A stretch of DNA of 64,000 nucleotides, from the NCBI GenBank assembly GCA_951799405.1, contig OX637334.1, positions 7,378,001 through 7,442,000 of the forward strand. The letters are read 5' to 3'. Below, in pieces: positions 1 through 14,000 of this stretch. The position numbers and the translations under genes were made by a program. Numbering within the stretch: position 1 is the stretch's first letter; every line of letters starts with the position of its first letter. Origin of the DNA: Agapetus fuscipes (taxonomy: Eukaryota > Arthropoda > Insecta > Trichoptera > Glossosomatidae). Below the pieces are notes generated by a model, which made no database searches, was not told where the DNA came from, and saw nothing but the letters and a program-made list of their open reading frames with translations.

Positions 1-15
1 TGTTTTACTTTCCAG

Positions 16-1605
16 GACTATCCTCGGTATGCTTTCAATTACGGAGTAAAGGATCCCCACACTGGGGATGAGAAATCTCAATGGGAGGAACGCGACGGTG
101 GAGTAGTCAAGGGTAAGCTTTCTCTGAAACAATTTTCCAACAGATGGATATAGACCTGAATGGCTGATCCAAAAGTACCATAGTGGTCAGACCGAGAAAA
201 AGAGGAAAACATATTTGAGACAGTTAAAATTATGTAACAGATTTGTGTACCAAAAATCAACAGAATAACTTGTTTATACAGCTTGCACGATGCTCTTGTC
301 TCTGCTATACATTTTGGTACAAAATGCTGTTCAATGTGCGTGGTATTCAGTGCCTTATTGAAACTCATTACAATATGAAGAAAGCACTCCCTTTTTAGAA
401 CGACTTAGGGCCGATCTTATAAACATCCGTTTGTTAAATGTCAAATCTAATAAACTGAAGTTTGGTACAGATTTCGTTTTTCTGTATTATAACAATTCGT
501 TCGTAAATTTTTGGTTTAATTTTACCGGCGGATCTAACCGACAGCCGACCCCCGGTTTCCAGGTAGATACCGGTCGGTTTGTTAAGGTTTGAGGCTAGGT
601 CAGATGTCAAAGCATTCTTTTTTGCGGTGAGTTTTGCGTGTCATTAGACTTCTACGCTCTACCCTGTTGAAGATAATTTCTTCCGACAGTGATAGAGAAT
701 TCATTAAAATAGGGCTGTATCAGTCGTTTTCGTGTTTGTCACACGCAACTTTAGGTTATGTTTCTTCTCTGACAGCAAACGGATGACATATGTTCATGAA
801 TGCACGCAAAAAATCATCGAAAATACAAGTGCATTATTGAGAACTAACGAACGGTTAAAAAAGCTTTATAGGACGACCATCGGTAAGATCAGTCCGTTAA
901 CGTCCATCCGTTAGTAAAATGAGGATTTACTTACGGATATTTAGTCCAACGTTTATAAGATCGGCCCTTATACTGCTTGTTCATGGCACTAATCTAATAA
1001 GTGAATGGTTGATTTAAATAAAGCACTAAAGAGCAAAATATTTATTCGAAATGAAGTATGCAATTTGGTTCTGTTAGTAAACAATTTGCCAAGACAAATT
1101 ATTTATATAAATACAACAATAAGTTCCTCCTGGTTTCAACACAGCGACTGGAATTTGTAAATTGAAAAACACTAAATACCAGGCATGATTTACAACAGTT
1201 TGTACCACAATCAAGGGTCGAAATGAGGGCTGTTCTTTGAGCTGCATAAAAAGTAGATTTTTATACTAAAATCTGATAAAAAATTATAGCATTCTTAAAT
1301 ATGTCTTCCTCTTTGCGAGAAATCCAGCAGTTAATGTAGTCCACTTTCCAGGAGCGTACTCTCTGGTGGAGCCGGATGGCAGCATCCGCATTGTGGAGTA
1401 CACGGCCGATCCCCACCACGGGTTCAACGCGGTGGTGAAGAGGATCGGCCCCTCGCTGCACCCGCCCGTGGCCCACGTGCCCCTGCCCCTCATCAAGCCC
1501 CACATCAAGCCTGTCCTGCCCCTGATGGCGCACATCAAGCACCTGCCGCACCTCATATTCAAGAAGCTCTTCAAGCCGGAGCACCACGCTTACAATACCA
1601 TCTAA
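16..1605 (+). CDS. RR-2 cuticular protein, 3' two exons (partial)
   Basis: Structural protein of the insect exoskeleton that binds chitin through a Rebers-Riddiford domain. Exons 16-112 and 1352-1605 join in phase 1 across a GT-AG intron and encode about 116 residues ending at TAA 1603-1605. The first exon gives [20 protein letters not shown], and the second gives [13 protein letters not shown] followed by [17 protein letters not shown]. That is the RR-2 signature typical of hard cuticle. The tail after the domain is rich in His, Pro, Leu and Lys with repeated [13 protein letters not shown] segments, as in many cuticle proteins that are cross-linked or pH-sensitive. The start codon and signal peptide lie left of the window. 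Several AATAAA-like signals follow, one at 2026-2031. The gene lies opposite and beyond the last visible RIC1 exon. Family assignment is firm; the exact member is unknown. Confidence 0.93.
405..970. mobile_element. Harbinger-like MITE with TTA target duplication
   Basis: The 560-bp element at 408-967 has inverted ends reading GGGCCGATCTTATAAAC on both strands. It is flanked by TTA at 405-407 and 968-970. A three-base TWA duplication with GGGCC-type ends is characteristic of PIF/Harbinger elements. No transposase is visible, so it is non-autonomous. It sits in the intron of the cuticle protein gene. Confidence 0.8.
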
Positions 1606-2080
1606 ACACACAACGGCTGTAGTAATCTGAGACGAACGAAATATTTTAATTTATGAATTTTTATGTATGCTTCTGCTTTAGTACTTCTCATACCTGTCCG
1701 TTTTTTTTATATACAAAAATACCATTTTTTAAAAGAAAAATTATCTGTATTTTTCTTTTTATGTATTTAGTGTTATATTTTTTTTTTTTTGTTTTGACTT
1801 CTTTTTAAACATACATAATATGTATTTTCAATTTTTAGTTGTGTGTGATTTTTTTTATTTTGTTTCAATTTTTTTGAAAAGTACTATCTACTACTTGTCA
1901 TTTTTTTCCATCTATTAATGAGTCCTAAAGAACTAAATGTAGGATTTTTTAAGGAAAATGTTATAATATGGAAAATAATGTAATTTTCTGTCTTTATATT
2001 TATTGAAAAGGAAAAAATGCTTGATAATAAATAATGAAAAAAAAAGTGTGTTTTATTTAAATAAAAGAATGGCTACTCAC
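1606..2080. other. AT-rich 3' flank of the cuticle gene
   Basis: This is T-rich 3' UTR or flank without open frames, containing a polyadenylation signal AATAAA at 2026-2031. RIC1 exon 14 begins on the other strand 50 bp further on. Confidence 0.6.
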
Positions 2081-5000
2081 CGTGTTGCCATTTGTGTCCT
2101 CATACTCTGTTTCTTCTCTTTGTACTAACAGCAGGCGCCCACTGACATTCACAATCTATAAAAAAAAGAAGTACTTAAATTTCAAATTGATAATACAAAA
2201 ATATAAGGATTACAAACAATAAAAAATTAGGACTTGTTAAGTAATAAAAGTCAAGTCACTAGACTGTGGCATGTCTTTGATTTACAGGAAGATGACGTTT
2301 GACAGCTATTGAAATGGCATGTGCAACCCCAGCAGTCCCAACATAAATACCAATTATATAGTTAGATATAAAGTGATAAAACGTTTGTGTGCTATCCATC
2401 AGCTGATCAGGCTATCAAATATTGACCAATGTTTTAAGATGTTGATGTGGTCCAGTCAAAAAAGACTGCGTTGGCTGGGAAACATCCAGCGAATCGAACA
2501 GAGCGGCGCAGGACAATGAGAAGAGGGCTGTAGAAATACGTTTTAGTTCTAGAATGTCTCAAGTTGAAGCACAAATTTAAATTTTAAATTGTTATATCCA
2601 GGTTTAATGACCGGTCCGTAGCTCAGTGGTAACACTGCGGACTCTGAATGGGAAGGTTGTGGGTTCGATTCCCGGCTATACCATTTATATTTTCAAATTT
2701 GCTCTTTGCCGGGTTGAAAAATTCATAAAACCTTTACCAATGACCGGTCACCAAAGGTCCATCCAGCCTTACAGCAACTGGGTCTTGCTTGAGAATTGGC
2801 GCTTTGTAGCAACATGGTTTGGTTTTTGTATGAAATTGGCAGCGTTTGATCATGGTTTGGCAACATGGTTTGGTTTTTGTATGAAATTAACTCTTATGAT
2901 CAGATCTAAATAAGCCTTTATCTGAATGACTTCATTATTCGTCATCTTCAAACAATAGTATGCTGACGTCAGCACAAGCGTCGAATTCCAACAATAAAAT
3001 AATCGTAAACTGTAAGTTCTTCGGGCAGCGTAATATAAGTGAATTGCGATAACAAAAAGTAAAGTACAACCTAGATTATTTGAATTCGTTTAATTATTAT
3101 TTATTATTCGGCTTAACCAGGCTTACAGCTTGCTATAAGGAAAAGTGTTATGAGTAATCTTTGTAAGCCAAAACAGAATTAAGTTCAGAAAAAGAAAAAA
3201 AATGAAGTTTCGCATTCTGAAACTTAAACTGCATTTCAAACTGTTTTAACTTCTGTGAAGCCGAAAAATCATGTTATGCCAGCAGAATAATTTATCTTAA
3301 AGAAATGGGGAGACGTTTTAGCAAAAAATTACACTTCTCAATTACTTATGACAAACGGTTATGTCATTATTTTTAATCCTTAGTTTGCTAATTATGGAAT
3401 TATTTAACATACATATGTTCATGCATGTGTATGTATGTTCTTGCATCTGTATTTTTATGAAATGTTTCAGCGGAAAATTTGTAGAACTCCATTTTGAAAA
3501 TTATAAAAATAAACACTGTTATTCTAATCATTTTTTTAATTGTAAAAAAACAAATGTATTAATTACATATTACGCTTTGCTTTATGTTAATTTAACACAT
3601 TTATTTGTGATTTCATTTTAAGTTATGTAATAAAAGCCGGGCTTTTTATAGAAGTTTTGATTTGGTCCACAATAACTCGGATAATCGCAGCTCTACAATC
3701 AAATCGAAACAATGTCCTTGTTCAAATAACATAACAATGAAATTACTGTTCTGTTTCAAGTACATTTTTATTTTTTGTATTTTAATTAGTTATTCCTGGT
3801 CGGTCCATCCAGAAAGGCGTACCTTTTGCACATCACGTCAAAGTTCTTCGAATTATACATATATACCATACCAATGACCTCCGTGGAAAGTGAACGTTCT
3901 TTTTCGAAACTTAACCGAGTGCTTTCGTTCCTTAGAAATATGATGGGTCAGGAAAGGCTTGTCTCATTGTGTTTGTTAAGTACTGAAAAAAATTATTCCA
4001 GACTTCAACAACAAAGTGATCGATGTTTTTGCAAAATCGAAGACCCGCCGAATGGATTTCATCCGTAAATTTTAGGTAAGTTCATCTCAAATTAATGTTA
4101 TTTTATAAAAGTTTGTGTCGTTTGTAAATTATGTAAGGTTCGCTGAAAAAAGTTGCGGGGGAGGGGGGGGAAGGGGGGGGGGGGTTAGGGAGGTAATCAA
4201 TGACGGCCAGTATAAAAATGCACTGCTCGATGAAAAATTGACGAGCCGTCACTGATTACTATAAATAAAAAGACTGACCATAGAGTGAGCAGGTTTGGCA
4301 GGAGTGGCGATGGAATGATGAGAGTGCCGCGATGTTTCATGCCGCAGATCTGAGAGGCTGACGGCCACCACGCACGCCGGGTGTACGCACAGGCCCGCCA
4401 GGTCTACACGCTGGATGCACTCCATCTCCACATTGCCAACTGAAAAAATAAAATGATCATTTTAACATTTGACATAGACAACAAAAGTATTAACGTCACA
4501 CATCAACTAATAATTTATTAACAAACATAACATAATACGGTTGGCATGGCTTACCTGAGAGCAATGACTGGAAAGACCCTGAATGAAATATTAAATTTGA
4601 CTCAATCGATTTAGGTGAACAGCTATAATAAAAGTCACAGCATATGGGCTCGGGTTTGAATCCCACCGAGGGTGTCAGAAATGATTTCCCGTTTCGGTGT
4701 TTATTTCAAAAACCCAAAATAAAATAGAAAGAAATGAGTACCATTTATTGTAAAGGCTGAGTAAACCTTGCCGGTATTTTATTTTGGGTTTTTGAAATAA
4801 ACACTGAAACGGGAATTATTTCTGACACCCTCGGTGGGATTCGAACCCGAGCTCTTAGCATGGAATGCAAGCACTCTACCAACTGAGCTATCGACCGGAC
4901 TATTTGGTGATCAATTAGAATGCCTGGTTTAGGTGTTGGGTGAAACCCCCACTTCAACGCAACCGGCCCCCTAACCTGTAATAATAATTAGCTTCCACTC

Positions 5001-8000
5001 GCCACATGCGAAACCCTTCGGGGATACTGCGGCAGGAAGTTACACTATATGTGTTGGTTGCGCTGCGTTACCAAACAGTTGTATGGCCACCTGTGTCTAT
5101 CTGCTTGAGGCTGTAGATGATGATCTGTGCGTCGGAGCCGAACACGATGAGCTGCTCCTCCAGCATGTCCAGCAGCAGTGCCTGCGCCTCCACAGTGAAC
5201 ATCTTGCAGTGCCTGTTGTCCAGCTTGCAGTCTCGCGGGTACAGGCGCAGCTCATCGTTGCCGTCCACGATGCTGACACAGCCTAGCACAGGGTAAGACA
5301 TTTCACGTTAGAGGTCTCTTGCCATCATGTGCTTGTTACACTATCATACATAATGTTACACAATAACCTTGCTGTTTTGTTTTTATAAACACTTGTGTTA
5401 CAGGAGAGTGCTGATTATCCAACTATCTACCAGTCTACCACAGCTACCAGCACCTCATCTCTGCTCATTTACACAATGGTTCATTTAGCCTCACAGCAAT
5501 TGGATCTTGTTTGAGAATTGATTGAGAAATGATCAAGCTCCCAGAGGGCATTTGAAGTGTGAGTCATACAAAAACAGCGCTCACCAAATAAAGCATCTAA
5601 ATATTTATTTTTTACATACGTAGCTGGAGAGCAAAAGCAATGGACAAGCAAGAGTAGATGAGAATCCTGAATTCAGCCAAGGCTCACCCAGCTCTGTCAA
5701 GCTCATGATTTATACTTGCACTTGTATCCAGCCGCCAGTACCTCCGAAGATGTGTCTCCACTTTGTTATGTCCTTGCACACTTCTTTTATCTCCTCCACA
5801 TACATCACTCTCTTCATGCATGCTCTTCTCTTTTTCTCACTCTGTATGTTCCAGTCATTTGCAATCTCGGTGATGATGAATATTTATTTAAATGTAAACA
5901 TGTATTGCTTTACCGACTACGATGTAGTCCCTCCACCACAGCATTCCCCCGGTGACCACAAAGTCCTTCTCTTGCGTCTCGTTGCCAAAGAGCTTCCACT
6001 TCCTGGACAGCATGTTGTAGTGGGCAATGCCCGTCCTCCCGGCCACACTCAGGTTCTGACCTGATGAATCAATTGCACTATACTGCAACAAAAAGTAACA
6101 AAACTTCAACATTTTGTTATTGGTGGCTAAGGATCCCATACAAGTTTGACGTTTACCCGGAGAGAAAACAAACTAAATGTAAATTTGTGTCAAGTCCATT
6201 TTGAACAAAGTATGCAGTTGGATTTTGTGTGCAAAAAAGTGCAACTTCTTGTCGCGTTATCCCCGAAGAGAGTCGCATGTGGCGAGTTGAACCTATTTAT
6301 TTTAGGTAAGGGAGCCGGCGGAACCACTTGAGTTGACGTGGGAGTTTCCCAGATCCCGAGAGGGCTGGTACTCATTTCTTGTGAAGGCTGAGTAAACCTT
6401 GCCGGTATTTTATTTTGGGGTTTGAAATAAACACTGAAATGGGAAATCATTCTGACACCCTCGAGGGATTCGAACACGAGCTCACGGGGCGGAATGCAAG
6501 CACTCTACCAACTGAGCTATTGACCAGGCGGTGATCGCGGTGGTCGCGCAAAGGTGAATAACTAAAATATTTCCTAAATAAGTCCCTAAAAAAACATTTT
6601 ACACATTAAAGCAAGGTTTAAATATTGCTAGTTAAATTTAACAAATAGTTATTAAAAAAGGTTAACAATAGTTTGTACCAGTGTAGGGAAAAGGGCGCCG
6701 TGTACTTTTTTTTATTTTTTTACAAAAATCTAATAAACAGTTGCAGCCATCTCAAATGTGTTTTTCTTCCTTTTTCAGTCTGAACACTTTGGTACTTTGT
6801 GACATTTTGGAATCAATCATTTCTATGTTTTAATTTTTTGATAACTTATTTTCAATAAACTGTTTTTTACCCGAATAGGCCAGTTGGTTGCGGAGTATGT
6901 AGCAGGCAGAGGCAAAACAATCCACTGCTTGCCGTCAGCAAAATTATTGTTAATGGCAGCACTCTCAACGTCGCCATCGCCGTTGACGCTCTCGATGGTG
7001 TGGTTCTCTGAGTCAGAGCCGTACGCGGGGTCGCCCTTTGAAAACTCCTCAGGTTCCACAAAACAGTTAGACTTGGAAAGGTTGTCACCCAGATTGACGT
7101 ATAATCTGTCATCGGCCTGCAGGTATAAATGACTTTGATGATTCTGCAAGAAAAAAAAATGTTTCCTGTATAAATGACTTTCACGACCCGATTTAGAAGC
7201 TTAAAATTGTTCTTGGGCGCATGGGCTCTTGCCCATGGTCCATTGTTTTCTTCTTCTTTTTAGTCTCGCTTACGTTTCGTTACTGCACTGTGAGTAATTT
7301 ATAAATTACATGTAATTTGTTGTGTATGTTCCTTGACTTATAGGTTGGTATGCGGCTGACCACCCATGCAGTAGAAAATGGTTCACTTTGCCAATGTCAC
7401 CCCTGTTTCAGGGAAGGTCGGCAAGAGTTGCAGGGTGTATGTCCATTTGAGATTTGGGTTTTTATTTGAAGGTTCACATGCGGCATGCGCAAGTGAGATG
7501 AGATGAGCAAGTGAAGCTTATGAGAATGCATCTAATGGGAATCCCCAATGTTACATATCTTTGCAACTTAGATTAGATTAGATAAAATATGTAATATTCA
7601 AGCCACGCCACAAGAACAAAAGATAGATGACAAATAATTTGAATTCAATCTAAAGGTAATAGAGCTAGCAGTTACACACAGTATATAAATGAAACATAAT
7701 CAAGATTTAACAAACCATAACTTGAAAACTTAATTAATTTTTAACATTTTTAAATTAATACTAATTTGTGAAAATGACAAATGACTGTTAGCATATTTGT
7801 TAACTAAAACATGCACCTTTCTCCTGTACGTTGTGTCTACATTCAATATTTTAGTCGCCTCATTGTTAACCTTAATTTATTTGTTTTTTATTGTGACTAT
7901 CACATCAATACTATTTTCATTTTTGGAAAATTTACCATGCACGGATTGACGGTGAGGGCGCTTTTAACAAAATCCAACTGAAGCAGACTCGTGGACGTGT

Positions 8001-11000
8001 CCTCAACCTCTCTGATCATCCACAGCTGATAGCCTTCAGCGCACCATTCCTGGAACAGCCATACAACACGTTTGAGTGATAACAAGTTTCAATGTTTTGA
8101 ATGGTGACAGAGTTACAGTTGAAGTTCTCTCAGTAGTGTGTTGTCACAAGACTAGATGATTTTCCTAATCAAATTATTTTATACTGATGTAAATATCCAC
8201 ACAACACAAAGTACAAACAATAAAACCTTAGCCCGATTTTACACTTCTTATCATTATTATTTTGTGTAATTCTATACTACAGACCTCTCCAACTTCTCTC
8301 TTTTTACCCTAGTATAACGGCACAGAAAGCCGGTCGGCCCAGCACAGAATCAAGGTAGATTATCATGCGTACACATCTTGCTACCGCATCACAGACCTGC
8401 TACGATCATATACTTAATTAGCTATTAGCTCAAAACTAGCTTGATTTCAATAGATAAATATGAATAGTTTTAAATTCTTTAATTTAATTCCCTTTTGTCT
8501 AGTAATTTCAAAAATGAAAGCCAAAGGGAATGATGTTATTATGAACCTTCACCACTTTGGAACTTTGTAATGATTCCATTGTATGACTAAGCTCCTTAGC
8601 AAGAATAGCTGAATAGCCTACCATACTGTATACACTAAGTGGGTTGTTGGCAGCCAGATCCTGGTTGAGTCCATAGTCCCAGGCCAGCGAGCACATCAGC
8701 AGACCACCAAACGTACTCCACACCGAGACTCCGCCTCCCTTCCAGGCCACGGCTAAAGCACGACCCTCTCCCGTCCATCTGTGGTGGAAGTACATCATCA
8801 TTCACAAGATGGCTGTGCGCCTCTACATCATGTAACAAACTTTACATTTAAGTACAAACATTAGTAAACTTGTAACAGTAGAATTGAAGGTGAGAGGCAC
8901 TGATGAAAACCATATCGCCCACTGGATTTGACGCATTATGTGCCACAAGAGTCTCTTGAATGTCATAGGAGAGGGGATGGTCAAGAGAAAAAGTCCCCAC
9001 AGGGAGTATTTGCAACAAGGGTGCGAGGACGTGAACTGTGCCTCGTATGCCAAGCTGAAAGGCGCAAAGGAAAGAATGCAAGTGAAATGCATGAGTTAGC
9101 TTCAAGCCAATCCATAGCATTGACATGATTGGGTGATGAATGGATGCGGTATAAGAACATTTGAGTGTTCATTAGAGGTTCAGGCACCTAGAAAGAATGG
9201 ATGATGAACTACTGACAAAAAAAGTATGTAAAGGGAATATCAAAAGTAAGCATGGAAGGGGAAATGTTTGAAGGAATAACCACTAGACTACGATCGGACG
9301 AATCTTCTTACCGCATACACTTGACAGGTCCCGGGGAGCCAGGGAAGTCTTTGGAGCTCAACACCATATTGTGGGAAGATTCTAAGCCTCCCGTAGTCTC
9401 ATCAACGGTGAACACACTCACATTGGAACTGAAAATATGTAGCAATTGATGGCATGGATTTTTTTTTGCGTACAAAGGTTCATTCAATAGAAAATAATGG
9501 ATGCTAGTTACTTTTGTCTCCCAAAGGCGATAAGTCTATACTTGTGGTTGACACTGGAGCAAGTGGCATCTTCAATTCCCTGGGCCCAAATCCCTTGCAC
9601 TTGCTGAAAGAAGATTAACACACTCATTTATTGTGTTTTGCAACAAACAAATAAAATAAATTGATAATCACAATTACAAGGTATATGGGGAAGAGGGACT
9701 AGAATTCAATAGATCATGGCAACAGATCGCAGTAAGCAACTCTCCAGTTATAACACTCTGTCCAGCCTCTAGTCATAACATTTTTTCCCTACATTTTAAA
9801 TGTTCTGAGTACGGTAAAGCAAATATAAAATAAATAAAGAAATAGCATAAACAAACATCTGTACTGTAAATTATTCAAAATAAATGTAATGGAGTTCTAA
9901 ACATCACGGCAGTGGCACTTCTATCAACACGCTACAACCTGGTGTGGATCTTGGCCTCCTTAAGGAGTTGCCTCCACATCCCAAAAAAACAAACTAAAAA
10001 TTTGTGTACAAATAGCAATAACAAAGCAAGATATTTGATAACAGTTAGCAGTGTATGGGAACTAGGAATGGTGAAAATAGACAGTTGTAGAAAGAAAAAA
10101 AGGAGAGAAAGTAAAGAGAGCTAAAATAAAGTAAGAAATCCTCCTATTCAACAATTCTACTAACATTTCTCTTCGAATGGTTTTTATTTATTCACCATTC
10201 GCATAAAAAAATATTCTAAGCGCTAGTGGAGCCTCAGGTAAGTGTTAGTAGGATTGGTGAATACAAGGGTAAGTCACTTAGATACATAATAAAGGATCAA
10301 GAATTTACAGCAGGATAAAACAAACTCATTCTTTTGATAGAGTTCTCACCTTTGAAACAAATGGTTCGATCCAGAACTAACAAAAATAATAAATAAGAAA
10401 AAAAATTAAAGTGAAATTGCAAAGGAAGAAAAACAGAGTAGATAAAAAATATTGTCTTAAATTTAAGCATACAAATATCTGGCCATAATAAAACCCCCAC
10501 AATTCCAAATAAAAAACACTAATCTAATCTAATCTAAGCTGCAAGGATATATACCATTTAAGATTTATATTAAATGCATTCCCACAAGCAGACATGTATA
10601 ATTTTGCGCTAACACATGCCGCATGTGGACCTACATTATAAGAACCCATCTCAAATGAACATAAGCCCTGCAACTCTTACCGTCCTTCCCTGAGACAGGG
10701 GTGACATTGGCAAAGTGAACCATTTTTTCAGAGTATGGGTGGTCAGCCGCATACCAACCTATAAGCGCTAAACCTACTAAATCCGCTTAAAATTTCTCTA
10801 TATGAGGATGTATGTGTATTGTCCTTGGCTATACCCAAATGTGTTTATACTTGGCGTGCTTGGTTGTAGTCGTCTGGAGGCAAGACGGAATGAACGGCTG
10901 AAAGTTCTTTTTGATTGTTTGACTTGTGGTGGGATTTGCATTCCTGCTATTCTGGAAGAAGTTGTTTGCATGTTCCAGACAATTATTGTTAGCAACGTGA

Positions 11001-14000
11001 GCATAGACTATTTTTACTCCCAAGATACAGAACTCACCTGCCAAAGGTTATGACTGTAGGGAGGGCAATAGCTATGCTCAATGAGATTTTCTCCTCGATT
11101 AATACCTTTCACCTGAGTGAGAATCAGCTTAGACAGAGGCTTACGTTTCTGTTAAGCTGATTTAGGTTTTTATTTCATGCAATTGATTTGTTTGAAATAC
11201 CTACTCTTTACTCAAAAAAATATACAAAGTAGGCTTTGCATGTAATGCTGGTTATTTATCAAAATAAATATATTACCTCGGTGTTATGGCCGAAGGGGTA
11301 GAGGTGCATGTTCGACTAGCGTATTTGGAACAGAATAACGTTGGTTCGAATCTGCGTCTGGACTTGAATTGACCATAACTTCGACTCTGGTTCAACAAAT
11401 GCCATTGCATGCACACAAGCTTCTGATTTCGCAAGAAGACCAGAAAAAAATAGGTTGGTGAATTGCATTCCTTTCCACAAAAAAAAGTACTGTATATGTT
11501 TATTTTGTGTTGGACTTACATTGGGATCAAATTTGAGAGTGGTAGCGGTGAGGAAGGCTGCCCGGCCATCGTTCAGGGTGATGCTGAAGCCTCCCACCAG
11601 AGGGGAGTACTCTATGTCACTCACATGCGTGTTGTCTTCCACAATCGGGATAGCTGGAAACATGGATGCATAAAACATCAACGCAGAGTTAAAGACCAAC
11701 GGTGCTATTCTTAGACATTTTAGTCGTCCGTTGAGCCAAAGCTTTGACAAACTAATGATACCTGGACTAGAAGTCTCATCACCACAGTCATTCTTACCTA
11801 CCGAATTTTGGTAATATTTGTATAAAGACTAATCAGCTGTTCACTTGCGGCCATCTTGGATTGACAGGTCTTCATACAAATGTATCATTAATTTGTCAAA
11901 GCGTGGCTCAACGGACGACTAAAATGTCTAAGAATAGCACCGAAACGGTGTTATTCACACACAGCAAATCTATTGAAAAAAGTGTCTATAAATATATGGG
12001 GATAACTTATTTCACAATGATAATAATAATAATATTAGGATGATTTATTTGGTGAGTGCTGTTTTTGTGTGAATCACACTTCAAGAGCCCTCTGGGAGCT
12101 TGGTTGTCACTATAGAAAGCGCCAATTCTCAAGCAAGACTCAGTTGCTGTAAGGCTGGATGAACATATAGTGATTGTGATAAACATAACTAAAGAGTGCT
12201 GTTTTTGTGTGTGTGCCACACAAATAAAATGTGTCTTAGAGCGATAACTATCAAGGATTGTAAACTCTCTATATAAGAAAAACACGCATAAGTGAATTTT
12301 CCACACAAAAAAAAAAGGTCTGGGGTTCAATACAAAGTGCCCCTTATAATAATAATAATAATAATATAAGGATGATTTATTTGGTGAGCGCTGTTTTTGT
12401 GTGTATCACACCTCAAGAGCCCTCTGCGAGCTTGGTCGTTGCTGTAGAAAGCGCCAATTCTCAAGCAAGACCCAGTTGTTGTAAGGTTGGATGGACCTTT
12501 CAGTGACCGGTCTTTGGTATCTAAATAACTCTATTTCCATATACCTACTATCACCGACAAATTTTACACTTTCTTTGCAAACAACACACCTGTTATTCAA
12601 AGCCATCTCACTACTTATAATATTTGTACATTACAAACACTGTATTCAGTAAAGGTGAACGGGTCTAGAAGCCTGACATAAATTTATGAAATATTAAATC
12701 CTATTATGCTCTTTAAATAAGTAAATGACATCACAGTACGTAACACAACACTATGGACACTGAATTTGTAAGACATTTCCAGACCATCATCATCATCAAT
12801 ACCACAACAACCCGGGTGGGTCTTGGCTCCCTTGATCAACTGCAGTCACCGCTGCCTGTCCCACGCCTTCCTCCTCCAGTCCCATACTCTTACCGCACAG
12901 CAGTTTGCCACAACTCCATCCTACCACTTCAACCTGGGTATTTTCACTGTCCTGAGCTCTTTTAGGTTCGCCACCACAACCATCTTTTCCAGGCTGGTCC
13001 ACTCGTTGGATGTGATACGGCCAATATAGTTGGTTGACTTTTATTGACCAGATCAAATATTATTTGTTTTGCATGTTCCTTAACTTATAGGTTGGTATTC
13101 GGCTGACCACGCATGCTGTAGAAAATGGTTCACTTTATAAATATCACCCCTGTTTCAGGGAAGGTCAGCAAGAGTTGCATGGTGTATGCTCATTTGAGAT
13201 TGGGGTTTTGATGTTGTAGGTTCACATGCGGCATGTGTAAGCGCAAACTTATACATATCTGCTTATGAGAATGCATATAATATGAATACCCAATGTTACA
13301 TATCTTTACAACTTAGATTAGATTAGATTAGGTCACATCAATGTCTTGATACAGATCAGCCATTTTCGAATACAAAAGAAGGTATGGTAAGAAGTATTTG
13401 GCTACCTTTACACAGAAGAAGTGTGTCTGTCAACCAAGGGGGAGAAGTGTTGACGTATCTACCGATCGTATAGGTAGATGGTGAATAAGAAATAATAAGA
13501 CAAAATATTAATTTGAAACTGAAAGTCCTTTACCTTTTGAGACTTGCTGATTTATGCAGAACGGGATCCTCCTGAGGTCCAGGCAGTAGTCCCTGTTCTG
13601 CGTGCCGTCCCAGCGGTAGCGCAGAAGATGGCCGTTAGTTGTGCACACCATGATCTCTGATCCACTGATGCAGGACAGCCGGGTGATGCCACCATCCAAC
13701 ACCACAATCTCTTTATACTGCACAAACAAACAAATGTAATAATCATTTCAAAAAGATGTACAAACAAATAACCAGTACTTTGAGTATAAAACATTCAATA
13801 AAGTCACCTCGATTGCATATTTTTTTTTATGAAAATTAAATCACTCTCTAGGAGTGCCAGCATATATTCCACACATTTTCAATACACAAAAAATGAGGTG
13901 AGATTTACACAATGCTTTATACTCGGGATACAGCTTACTCATAAAATTGATTATTTTGATGGTTTTTTTTTTTAAATTACAAAAAAATTTAGTTACCAGA

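Noticed and set aside
1261..1611. Minus-strand open frames of 96 and 116 codons opposite the cuticle exon
   Set aside because: Mirror frames of a GC-rich coding exon with repetitive Pro/His codons. They match no family and overlap a well-supported exon.
5071..5076. GTAACG as the RIC1 exon 12 donor
   Set aside because: It leaves phase 2 while exon 13 needs phase 1, so the downstream conserved protein would be lost.
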